The position numbers were made by a program, and so were the translations under genes. 64,000 nucleotides of DNA from assembly GCF_047511655.1 (NCBI RefSeq), contig NC_133397.1, positions 122,601,308 through 122,665,307 of the forward strand, read 5' to 3'. Positions 30,501 to 36,129 of this stretch are shown one piece after another. This DNA is from Castor canadensis (lineage: Eukaryota; Chordata; Mammalia; Rodentia; Castoridae). The first letter of the stretch is position 1, and each line of letters begins with the position of its first letter. A model generated the notes under the pieces. The model was not told the DNA's origin and did not search any database. It saw only the letters and a list, made by a program, of their open reading frames with translations.

Positions 30501-33214
30501 GCATAGAGAGGCACTACACACTATAGTGACCACCACCACACGTGACTAATGAGCACTTGAAACCAGGCCAGTGTGACCAACTTTTTTATTGAATTTTAAT
30601 TGATTTAAAACTGATGCCTGTTGCAAGACTTTTAAGTAGATTGGAATATATAAAATCTATTTTTATGGCCACAAATTTTATGAAATTTAAATATAAATCC
30701 ATATTTTCAATAAAAAGTTTAACGTACAAATTAAGATGTGCTATAAGTACACACCAGATTTCAAAGACTTTGTATAAGTCGCCTTAATTTTTATGTGAAT
30801 AAATATTAAAATATTACATTTGACATATATTGGATTAACCAAAATGTGTTATTAAAATTAATCTTGTCATTTAAAACTTGTTAATGTGTCTACTAAGAAA
30901 TTGAGATTATATTGTGGCCGACATATTTCTATTGGATAGCGTTGACCTAGAGAATTGTTTTGCAAGTCAGTAAAATAATCACTGTGAATTATTTTGTAAG
31001 TTTTCAAAAGCTTACACTTTTATTATGATCATGGGATAAACCTGGTAGACCTTGAGGCATACAGAAGTAAATGTATAACACTGTAGAAGATTTTTGGATC
31101 TTTATTTCTTTAGTTTTCTTAGAGGAAGAAGTGAAAAACAGGAGTCTGTAGTTTAAACAGGTTAGTAAAAAAAGTTCAATGCCAACACTGCAAAAATAAA
31201 CGTAAAATAATAGAAGAGCGCTCTAGAGCTCATAAACTGGGTGTAAATGAAGCCAAAACTAGGTTGAATGATGTTTGTGCCTAAGGCATGATTTGAAATA
31301 AAGACAGCCTTGATCCCGAAACTGTCTTGACATTTTTGTTCTAGCATCATTTCAGTTGAAGTAGAACTTGTGGAAAGCTTCAGAAGCTGGAGCAGTGACT
31401 GGCAATGCTGTCTTTGGTGTACATTTAAAGAAAACTTCAGCTTCACGTAGGCTGTGCCACGTGAGCATACAGGGATTGCATTAATAGTGTGTTCTGTGTT
31501 CTGTCACTTGATGGCAAAGAAGAGCGGCACCGGCTTCTGTTCTTTCAGGGGACGGAAGATCTATGAACCTCCACGGTACATGAGTGTAAACCAGGCAGCC
31601 CAGCAGCTTCTGGAAATTGTTCAAAATCAGAGGCTACGAGGAGAAGAACCAGGTACTTGGACCTTCTAAGGGCTGTCCTGTTATTCCTCTACCACTCCAT
31701 AGAGAGCAGTATGATTTAATACTTGACATACGTGTACACTGCTCCTGGAGAGTTAGTGTCTGCACTGTACTGTATTTCTTGTCATTTTTTCCAACTTTAA
31801 CTTAAGTTCCATAGGCTGCAACTTGTACTGAAAGAAAAATATGGTAAAATTAACATAATTCCAGGAAGTAAGGATTTTTTCACCAATTATATATAATGAG
31901 ATTTGATATAAATATCTTAATGTGTAAGTATTTTTGATAAAATACTTTCCATTTTAACCTTAATCACTAGTGAGGTTTGTCCTGCGAAGATACATTTATT
32001 CTACTTTCTCTTCTCCACTCTGAGACCAGGAATTGTTTTCTTCAGTGTAAAGATGAGAGTTTATGCTTCTATTCCTAATAGCTAGACAGCGTGCGGTATA
32101 TAGTAAAATGTGTTTTGTCAGTAAATGTCTACTGAGATGTCCTTAGTGTCCCTGTCATGTTCTTAGAAGCCTGCCTATAAGCCCCATCCTGTGATAGAAG
32201 AGATACGTTAAGAGATTGCAGAGTGAAATTGTGCATTGTGTTCTCATTAGGTGCTCTTACTACATTGTGAAACAGTTTGCAGGATGCACTGTGTTCATAA
32301 CTTGGTACCAAGTTCCTCTCATCCTGCTCCTCCTTGTTAAATCATTGGCCCATGTTGGTCACTGTTCAGTCAGGACAACTTTCCCAATGCAACAGTGAAA
32401 CCAGTGAGCCCTGCAGCTCCACCAGCAAAGTGACCCTGTGAGGTCACTGAGGTTGTTACTCTGAACTTAAAGCATAAGCAGTGCTCCCAAAGCTTGCTCC
32501 TTGTTCAGGGCTTTATAGCTTACTTTAGTGTCTTGCCCTACCACTGCCATTTGATAGTACTCCATTCTAAAAAATGAGAGAACTGAAGCTTCTCACGTAA
32601 AATTAGGTAGCCAAGCAGAAACTTAGAAATCTGTTTTTATCTGATAATGTCAGGTTTTTCTGGTATCTCTTGATCAGTATGAACATATCAGGAATTTTTT
32701 CAAAATACAAGTATATCATAAACAAATTCATTGAATCTATTTTAAGACAAATGCTCTGGAATTACAAGGAGTATGGATACAGCTAAATATTTACCATCCT
32801 TAAAAACATAAGTTCTTCTAAGCCTTTGATGTTCTCAAAGAGTGAAGTGACTGGTCTGTAGTGAGTGGTTACCCACTGAGCCTGAGCTTCTTCAGGCTTC
32901 TTTGAATGTACTTGTGGAGCTAATATTTTTGAGTGTTGAATGAGATGATACATTTGCAGAACTGAACGTCAGTAGCTTTTTCTTTTTCTTTTTTTTTTTT
33001 TTCCATAGCAATCACCGAGGAGACACTCTGTGTTGGCTTAGCCAGGGTTGGAGCTGAGGACCAGAAAATCGCAGCAGGCACTCTACAGCAGATGTGTACC
33101 GTGGACTTGGGGGAGCCGTTGCACTCCTTGGTTATCACAGGAGGCAGTGTGCACCCCCTGGAGATGGAGATGCTCAGTCTGTTCTCCCTCCCAGGAAGTG
33201 GCCTAGGGCCCTAG
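419..33214 (+). CDS. DPH5: DPH5, diphthine methyl ester synthase (seven coding exons, 279 aa)
   Basis: Cytosolic SAM-dependent methyltransferase of diphthamide synthesis. It methylates the modified histidine of elongation factor eEF2 repeatedly to give diphthine methyl ester, before the DPH7 and DPH6 steps. The joined exons give one uninterrupted frame of 840 bases including the stop. Visible hallmarks of the tetrapyrrole-methylase-like fold are the N-terminal [10 protein letters not shown] (residues 2-11), VVGDPFGATTH (81-91), GCCGLQ (118-123) and the C-terminal GLARVG (221-226) with LVITGG (252-257). The start at 419 has a purine at -3 and gives the MLYLIGLG N-terminus known for the family. 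All six introns are GT-AG and the phases agree at each junction. Human DPH5 is 285 aa as I recall; this one is shorter because the last nine residues or so differ (LPGSGLGP end) through an apparent frameshift. Nothing else is broken, and divergence from human is mild, so the gene looks functional. Confidence 0.96.
1604..1702 (-). mobile_element. ID-like SINE tail unit, antisense
   Basis: A T-run at 1606-1623 (the poly(A) tail read backwards) is followed by a segment reading GGGATTTGAACTCAGGGCC and ending in ACTTGAGC-type wording, the reverse of the tRNA-like B box (GGTTCAAA) and A box. Confidence 0.75.
2863..3067 (+). mobile_element. Composite B1/ID-like SINE inserted into the L1 3' UTR, with target-site duplication
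   Basis: A head reading TAATCCCAGCTACTCAGGAG and CAGTCTGGGCAAATAGTTCG is followed by a tail unit ending in GAGTTCACTCCAGTACCACA. Imperfect 12-base direct repeats flank it (AAATCTAGATTC at 2851-2862, AAATCTGGATTC at 3068-3079), the expected target-site duplication. The copy is therefore younger than the L1 it interrupts. Confidence 0.85.
3530..3722 (-). mobile_element. SINE fragments, antisense, nested in the L1
   Basis: An ID-like piece (GGGGATTGAACCTGGGACCTC near 3570-3590) and a B1-like piece (AAAGTCTTGCTAACTT...GGATCCTCCTGCC, 3645-3722) interrupt the ORF2 3' region. They may be one rearranged composite copy. Confidence 0.65.
3860..4058 (-). mobile_element. Composite SINE, antisense, nested in the L1
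   Basis: The tail unit reads GGTTTGAACTCAGGGC and the B1-like unit ends in GGATTATAGGCATGAGCCACC, both in reverse. It is preceded by a short TTGA tandem repeat (3843-3863). L1 sequence resumes on the far side, so this is an insertion. Confidence 0.8.
6505..6575 (+). mobile_element. ID-like SINE monomer inside the L1
   Basis: TCTGGAGGCATGGCTGAACTGG and GTAGAGTGCCAGCCTGACAAGC match the tRNA-like part of the local SINE in sense orientation. A T-rich and A-rich stretch follows. Confidence 0.6.
6858..6948 (-). mobile_element. ID-like SINE unit, antisense, inside the L1
   Basis: GGCACTGGGATTTGAACTCAGG through GAGCCACTCTGGCAGCCC is nearly the same text as the copy at 1.6 kb. L1 ORF2 sequence continues on both sides. 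Confidence 0.75.
8310..8510 (+). mobile_element. Full composite SINE, sense
   Basis: One of the best-preserved copies in the window: a B1-like head (GGCACCAGTGGCTCACACCT), the CAAATAGTTCG-type middle (here GTAAATAGTTCG), then GGAGTGGCTCAAGGAGTTCA and ACCCCAGTACTGCC with an A-run of about 18. Low divergence suggests a relatively young insertion. Confidence 0.88.
8660..8820 (+). mobile_element. MIR element
   Basis: The core reads CTGTGCCTGTGACCTTGAGC, then TTTCTTGTCTGTACAATGGG, the usual MIR text around 'tgtgaccttgggcaagt' and 'ctcatctgtaaaatggg'. Confidence 0.7.
9360..9960 (+). mobile_element. Old LINE-like debris (L2-like, then L1M-like)
   Basis: The part near 9400-9620 resembles the cytosine/thymidine-rich L2 3' region. 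The part near 9725-9850 (TGGTTTGAAATTCAAAAAGTA...GGAGGCAATCACTAGTAATTT) resembles old L1 3' UTR text. Limits and families are uncertain. Confidence 0.4.
9980..10485 (-). mobile_element. Composite SINE array, antisense
   Basis: An ID-like unit (GGAGGTTGAACCCAGGGCC) is followed by two successive B1-like units, each with its own GTAGCTGGGAT-type box and a CATGCCTGGC or CCTGGC end. This suggests a B1-B1-ID multimer or one SINE inserted in another. Confidence 0.8.
11423..11547 (+). CDS. DPH5: DPH5 coding exon 2 (residues 46-86 and two bases of codon 87)
   Basis: Begins GAAGAGTTTTATGG after CTGTAG and ends TTTGG before GTAAGT. It carries the acidic helix [11 protein letters not shown] and the conserved VVGDPF strand-loop that lines the SAM site in this fold. 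Confidence 0.96.
11722..11882 (+). mobile_element. B1-like SINE, sense
   Basis: GACACACACCTGTAATCCC, GGCCAGTCTGGGCTACATA and GACCCTGTCTCAAAA give the usual B1 progression, ending in an A-rich stretch. No ID-like tail unit follows. Confidence 0.75.
12640..12735 (-). mobile_element. ID-like SINE unit, antisense
   Basis: GTACTAGGGTTGAACTCAGGG through CTTGAGCCACAGCC. It is shorter than other copies in the middle. Confidence 0.65.
13170..13290. mobile_element. Possible MER5-type DNA transposon remnant
   Basis: The end TTTGAGAAGCACTGCTATTGG resembles the terminal inverted repeat of MER5 elements (gttgagaaccactg). The opposite end is not clear. Confidence 0.35.
13295..13680 (+). mobile_element. 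L2-like LINE 3' region with a TATTG microsatellite
   Basis: Text such as CTCACCTTCACACCTTAGTG and AATGTCCTATGACC follows the L2 3' end. A pentanucleotide TATTG repeat of about four units lies at 13480-13499. Confidence 0.5.
13722..13868 (-). mobile_element. B1-like SINE, antisense
   Basis: A T-run with TTTGAAACAGGGTCTTGCTAT is followed by GTAGCACAGGCTGGCCTGG and GGTGTTGGGATTATAGG, a reversed B1. Confidence 0.8.
14266..14545 (-). mobile_element. Composite SINE, antisense
   Basis: An ID-like unit (GGAGGTTGAACTCAGGACCTC) is joined to a B1-like unit ending in AGCTGGGATTACAGCATAAG. A T-run marks the reversed tail at 14268-14280. Confidence 0.8.
14780..15230. mobile_element. Unassigned ancient mammalian interspersed repeat
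   Basis: Text like GCCAGCATGGCTGGAGCATAG, GTAGGCAGGAGCCAGGTCA and GATTTTAAGCAAG is shared with many dispersed copies in mammalian genomes, and related wording recurs at 38520-38640. I recognise the pattern but not the family name with certainty. Confidence 0.45.
15338..15536 (+). mobile_element. Composite SINE, sense
   Basis: A head (CCAGGCATTGGTGGTGTATG) and a tail unit (TATAGCACTTGCCTAGGTAGC) are both present. A G-run interrupts the junction (15466-15479), and the tail is cut off by a quasi-palindrome at 15537-15569. Confidence 0.75.
15537..15569. repeat. Overlapping perfect inverted repeats
   Basis: One hairpin pairs TGTATGACTCTTG (15539-15551) with its exact complement at 15557-15569 around a 5-base loop. 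An alternative pairs CTTGTATGAC (15537-15546) with 15551-15560 around 4 bases. They share bases, so only one can form at a time. Confidence 0.9.
16640..16692. repeat. TACATA-type simple repeat
   Basis: A run of ATACAT units with a few interruptions. Confidence 0.8.
16930..17320 (+). mobile_element. L1M-family LINE 3' UTR, sense
   Basis: The order of GAAGTAGAGGTTAGAGTAG, a purine-rich stretch, CACAGTGAGATAACTGTGG, TTCAAAACAGCTAGTAGAGA and an A-rich end matches the 3' UTR of old mammalian L1s. No coding part is left. Confidence 0.75.
17664..17772 (+). CDS. DPH5: DPH5 coding exon 3 (end of codon 87 to residue 123)
   Basis: Follows CACTACAG. It completes Gly87 and continues [15 protein letters not shown], then the [15 protein letters not shown] stretch that is near-invariant in eukaryotic DPH5. 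The donor GTAATG is only about 20 bases from a SINE tail. Confidence 0.96.
17793..18135 (-). mobile_element. Composite SINE, antisense, with an expanded TTTA tail
   Basis: The reversed poly(A) tail has turned into about a dozen TTTA units (17795-17842). Then come the ID-like unit (GGGCTTGAACTCAGGACC) and two B1-like halves ending in GTAGGTATGAGCCACC. Confidence 0.85.
18220..18530 (+). mobile_element. L1M-family LINE 3' UTR, sense
   Basis: GAAAGAAGCCAGACAC, TTCACTTGAAATGTCC, CTGAATTGTATATTTGAAG and AATTACAATGCAATATAATGG follow the known order of L1M 3' UTR text (originally ending 'ctcaataaaa'). Confidence 0.8.
19312..19412 (-). mobile_element. ID-like SINE unit, antisense
   Basis: GGGGGTTGAATCTAGATCCAGG to ACTCCTGAGCCACATCCCCG. 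The short C-run before it replaces the usual T-run. Confidence 0.7.
19745..19842 (-). mobile_element. ID-like SINE unit, antisense
   Basis: GGACTGAACCCAGGGCCTTG to CCACTAAGCTACACAC, preceded by a GGGTGGGTGGGTGG stretch (19751-19764). Confidence 0.7.
20490..20592 (-). mobile_element. B1-like SINE, antisense
   Basis: TGAAACAGGGTCTTTGCTTT to AAGTGCTGGGATTATACC is the reversed left half of B1. Confidence 0.7.
24210..24330 (+). mobile_element. MIR element
   Basis: ACTGACCAGCTATGTGACC, TTAGCCAGGTCAGTTGCTC and GGTCTCATCTATAAGGGTG run in MIR order. Confidence 0.8.
24493..24567. repeat. Compound microsatellite (TG)25 followed by a GA-rich stretch
   Basis: An uninterrupted TG run of 25 units (24493-24542) is followed by AAAGAGAGAGAG and a related imperfect GA repeat. 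It ends about 130 bases before the exon 4 acceptor. Alternating purine-pyrimidine DNA of this length can adopt Z-form. Confidence 0.95.
24696..24816 (+). CDS. DPH5: DPH5 coding exon 4 (residues 124-163 and one base of codon 164)
   Basis: Follows CTTTCTAG and ends CTTACTAG before GTGAGA. It encodes [17 protein letters not shown], then [20 protein letters not shown], matching the family almost residue for residue. Residue 141 is Lys where I recall Arg in human. Confidence 0.96.
25640..25740 (+). mobile_element. MIR fragment
   Basis: CTATTTGTCAAATAGGAATAAG with CCTGCCTCATGGGGTTATT is the MIR 3' half. Confidence 0.55.
25741..26118 (-). mobile_element. Composite SINE, antisense, beside a MER5-type terminus
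   Basis: CAGTGACTCTCAAACTCTTTG (25741-25761) looks like the end of a MER5 element. The SINE follows after a poly(A)-like run at 25787-25800: an ID-like unit, then two B1-like units ending in TTGTGGGCATGAGCCACTGG. Oddly the run reads as A, not T, on the + strand, so the junction may be rearranged. Confidence 0.7.
26596..26812. mobile_element. Short non-autonomous hAT-Charlie-type DNA transposon (217 bp)
   Basis: Terminal inverted repeats are legible: CAGGGGTTGGCAAAC at the left end and GTTTGCCAACTCCTG at the right. The flanking 8-mers ATCCAGAG and ATCAAGTA agree at five positions, fitting a decayed 8-base target duplication. It has no coding capacity. The family is a common MER element of placental mammals; I do not give its number. 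Confidence 0.85.
28636..28762 (+). mobile_element. B1-like SINE, sense
   Basis: GCTAGGAATGGTGGTATACTC, GTAATTCCAGCACTCAGGAG and AGTCTGGGCTACATAGTAAG are followed by an A-run. It is a monomer without the ID-like tail. Confidence 0.8.
29412..29625 (+). mobile_element. Full composite SINE, sense, with a (AAAT)n tail
   Basis: GCCAGGCACCAGTGGTTCACG, the TTAGTTTGTGAGACC middle and CCCCGAGTTCAAACCAGTAC form a complete copy. The tail became AAAT repeats (29596-29618). Confidence 0.88.
30000..30039 (+). CDS. DPH5: DPH5 coding exon 5 (40-base micro-exon, codons 164-177)
   Basis: Follows TTTCCTACAG and precedes GTACGT. It completes Asp164, encodes [12 protein letters not shown] and supplies the first two bases of Arg177. 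Its small size hides it from simple frame scans. It is fixed by phase on both sides and by the known DIKVKEQS protein text. Confidence 0.94.
30062..30145 (-). mobile_element. Degraded ID-like SINE unit, antisense
   Basis: GAGGCCAGGGCCTTGTGCATCC to GGCGCATTGCCACGGGGCCAC follows the reversed unit, with a CCCC-rich end. Confidence 0.55.
30330..30490 (+). mobile_element. MIR-like fragment
   Basis: GAGTCCCAGGTCTGCCTCTC, GTGTGCTCTTGGCACTTCAC and AATTTCTTCATGTGTATGAAG follow MIR order weakly. Confidence 0.5.
31549..31652 (+). CDS. DPH5: DPH5 coding exon 6 (end of codon 177 to residue 211, one base of 212)
   Basis: Follows GTTCTTTCAG and ends GAACCAG before GTACTT. It encodes [20 protein letters not shown], then [14 protein letters not shown]. 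The codon split across the intron reads AGG (Arg177) where I recall Lys in human, a conservative change. Confidence 0.96.
31653..33008 (+). other. DPH5: DPH5 intron 6 (1.4 kb)
   Basis: Bounded by GTACTT and CATAG. I see no clear repeat in it apart from the T-rich tract (32978-33002) that serves the last acceptor. Confidence 0.85.
33009..33214 (+). CDS. DPH5: DPH5 last coding exon (end of codon 212 to residue 279, TAG stop)
   Basis: Follows a long T-tract and CCATAG. It encodes [20 protein letters not shown], then a stretch with [17 protein letters not shown] that forms the C-terminal half of the active-site cleft, then EMEMLSLFS. The final residues LPGSGLGP are unlike the human tail, and an out-of-frame SIHGL plus TGA sits at 33213-33230. 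Confidence 0.95.
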
Positions 33215-33562
33215 CATCCATGGACTCTGAACACGGACGTTTCTTCTTGCCCTGTGGTAGTTCCAGTTAGATGTGGATGTGTACATCTTTGTGGAACAGA
33301 TTAAGGAGGTGTTTTGGTTTGCCTATTAAGTGTAAAATAAGTGACCAAAAGGAAATCATTTAGTTCAACAATCCTGACTTCCTGTAGCCATGGTTCTCCC
33401 CTGTGGTATCTCATATGCCATTTTGGAATACTTGTGATTAGACATCAGATAGAATCATTTCAAAGCAGTTTTTATTTAGGAGACCAGTAAATGCAAGGTG
33501 TTTGGTCAGAGGATAACTAAGAGGTAACTGGAATTCAAATCCTTTTATGTTAGTTTTGTAGG

Positions 33563-33606
33563 GGAAGTTTGCCACAGGTGCTCTATCACTTGAGCCAGCC
33601 CCTTGA
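33563..33606 (-). mobile_element. Short ID-like SINE scrap in the 3' UTR
   Basis: CAGGTGCTCTATCACTTGAGCC is the reversed A-box end of the local ID-like unit. The rest is missing. Confidence 0.5.
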
Positions 33607-33646
33607 TCCTAGTTTTAAATGGAAAGAAATTCAGTAGTGGCAAGAA

Positions 33647-33657
33647 AATAAAATAAA
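33647..33657 (+). terminator. DPH5: Candidate DPH5 poly(A) signals (two overlapping AATAAA)
   Basis: AATAAA occurs at 33647-33652 and again at 33652-33657, about 430 bases past the stop. A T-rich stretch (ATTGTTTTTTATATGC) follows at about 33678, a suitable downstream element. Confidence 0.55.
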
Positions 33658-34497
33658 TGATTACTAACTGCTCACGGATTGTTTTTTATATGCTTTTCTT
33701 CTGTTACAAAAGTCATCTTTCACCACTGTACCATAAGCTACCCTGACAGCAGCTGGAGTGTGGACTTCAAAGCAGAAGTGAGAAGAGAAACCCCCACCCA
33801 GCAGCACTCCTTGGCTCAAGGCTCAGGGGAGCACGCACCACAGAATGACACCCTTCTGACATTCTAATGGTGTGACTAACTCTACTACATTTTGGAGGTT
33901 ATGTAATTGTTTAGTTCGAAATACTCGGCCAGCCATGGATAGTTGCTGTTTGGTTGAAAACAGCATTTTTTGTAGCTAAGCAGATAAACCAAAAACTTGC
34001 TCACTGCAAAATGGAAATTTTAAAAATATAGGTTTGAAAGCAACAATAGATTGGTCAAGATTCATCATATCACTGAATTCAGTTAATATGCCATCATATC
34101 TATATATATGTGGGTAATCACACTCTTGTTACCATAACGTTCTATGTTTTTTATTAGTTCAGAATAGAGATAGTTCAGTTAGCCCAATTCTGAGTACTTC
34201 CATGGTCTAATCAATTTGATCTCTGAGAATTTTCATAGAGATATGAACAAAAAAATTCCTTCTTTCTGTTATTATCAAAATTAGCTAGAAATTTTTTTTA
34301 ATATTTTGTTTGGGATAAAAGATTTTACTATGTACAGAACATCTCAGTTTCAATTTATTGGGCACAAAAAGGGAGAGAGCCAAGTGTTTTCGAGTCAGTT
34401 CTGTATTATTTTCTTCTGAGGTATTAAACCTCAGAATTTTAAGAATTACAAAATGTTACTGGGGAGGCATAGCCAGGGTAAAAGTTAGTGAGACCCC

Positions 34498-34728
34498 ATC
34501 TCAATCAACAAGCTAAATATGGTGGCTTGTGTCTATAATCCCAGATACATTAGAAGCGTAAGTAGGATGATTGCTGTCTGTCTAAGGACAGCCCCAGACA
34601 AAAATGCGAGACCCTATCCAGAAAAATAAAGCAAAAAATGTCTGGGGATACAACTCAAATGGTAGAGCACCTGCTTAGCAAGTGTGAGGCCCTGAGTTCA
34701 AACCCCAGTACTGCCAAAAGAAAAATAA
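34498..34728 (+). mobile_element. Full composite SINE, sense
   Basis: TGGTGGCTTGTGTCTATAATC, then TCTGGGGATACAACTCAAATGG and GCCCTGAGTTCAAACCCCAG, ending in a short A-rich tail. The ID-like unit is nearly intact while the B1-like head is diverged. Confidence 0.85.
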
Positions 34729-34739
34729 TCAAATGAAAG

Positions 34740-35880
34740 ACTTCTAGTTTTGATGATAGTGGAAAAGCTGTAGTTATAAACTCTGGACACGGCATCATAA
34801 GCAATTGTCTAAGACACTAGGAGTCACAGAAGTAGGCTGAGCCCTGTGCTAACTCTTTTCCCATGGGGCATTCCCAGTCCTTCTGGGGAGCAGTGGCTAG
34901 AACTAGGGAAAGCTGCAGTCTTCCTGGCCTGGGGTCCTAGAGGAGGAATTGGGAGCTGCTGGAGAGCTGGAAATTGAAGATGCCAAAGGAGGAGTTGTGA
35001 AATCTGGATCTGTCTCCTAAATCCTTGACTGACTCCTGGACGGTGCATGTGCAGGAAGACTCCTAGGAGCTGGTGGGAAGCCATAGCCGGAGGCTGGGAA
35101 AGCTAACAGGTTCTTCTCTGCTGCAAGAGAAGAACTGTAGGTTTGAACTTCAGCAAGTCACAGGGCTTGGTAAACACTGGGCTTCCCATCAAAACCCCAG
35201 ACTGGCCTTGAATTAGTAAAGACTGGGCCCAAGACTAAGGATCTGTATTAAAGCTAAGGCCAAGCCTTCAACACAATATAAAACCCAAGCCTCCATAACA
35301 TCAAGGTGACTAGCAGTGAGTTAAATGCTGGCTGGAACAAAGCGTGGGGTGCTTCAGAGTCTGATGACATCAAGAATGACCAGAGACGGGGAAACATGAA
35401 GCACGGCTTTGTGGTTAAAAAGAAGACAGTGGGCACTACACACCCTCAGGTAACCTTGATGCTGACACAGTAGAGCAGCCATTAGGACTCTGCTCGTGGA
35501 CGAAATGAGCCTCAGCCAAGAAATGGAAACTTAAAAACAAAAGGAAAAAAGAACCAAATTGTTGGGCAGAGCAGCCATGTACAGGTGAGAAAGGCGGAAG
35601 GGAAGACTGAATTTATCAGCAGAGACTTGGTGTCATGTGGAGACGATATCAAACAGTTTAACACGTATGTAACTGGATTTCCAAGAAGAGAAGAGAAAGA
35701 GTTGGGCAGAAAAAATGTGAATAAATAAAAGTCAAAATTAGATCTCTCAACACAGACCCAATGAGCTCAGTGCATCCCAGACAGAATAAATACAGAGAAA
35801 ACCGTACCTAACACACCACTTAAATTCATGAAAACCAAGGTAAGAGAAATTGCCCAAGCCATCCAGCATGGTAGTGGGGA
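34740..35880 (+). mobile_element. Ancient L1M/HAL1-like LINE fragment, sense
   Basis: The stretch GGATTTCCAAGAAGAGAAGAG and onward (TCTCAACACAGACCCAATGAGC, ATTCATGAAAACCAAGG) follows the ORF1-side text of old mammalian L1s. The left part (34740-35500) is more diverged and its inclusion is tentative. No frame survives. Confidence 0.55.
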
Positions 35881-36039
35881 GCTCAAGTTTTATTTGAAAT
35901 GAAAAGTTAGGCACCTTTATTTTTTGCTAAGTCTGGCAATCCTGTTCTCAGTGATGTAAGTGAAGCTATAAAATGAAATCTGCGTTACTCACCAGGAGAA
36001 AGATGAACAGTATTGCTTTCAGTTGACTGTCTGGAAATC

Positions 36040-36124
36040 TGTGGGAGGAGGGGCAGGGCGGTCAAACCTAGTGCCTCACACATGGCAGGCAAGTACTTTT
36101 CCACTGAGCTACACCACCCACTAT
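36040..36124 (-). mobile_element. ID-like SINE unit, antisense
   Basis: GGTCAAACCTAGTGCCTCACAC to TTCCACTGAGCTACACC is a diverged reversed unit. Confidence 0.65.
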
Positions 36125-36129
36125 TTTTA

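Larger units (their letters stand above)
30040..31548 (+). other. DPH5: DPH5 intron 5 (1.5 kb)
   Basis: Bounded by GTACGT and TTTCAG. It has a degraded ID-like unit at its start and a MIR-like piece near 30.3-30.5 kb. The AT-rich remainder (30.5-31.5 kb) shows nothing I can name. Confidence 0.85.
33215..33680 (+). other. DPH5: DPH5 3' UTR
   Basis: Non-coding sequence after the stop up to a pair of overlapping AATAAA signals. It contains a short SINE-like scrap. The true cleavage site cannot be fixed from sequence alone. Confidence 0.55.
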
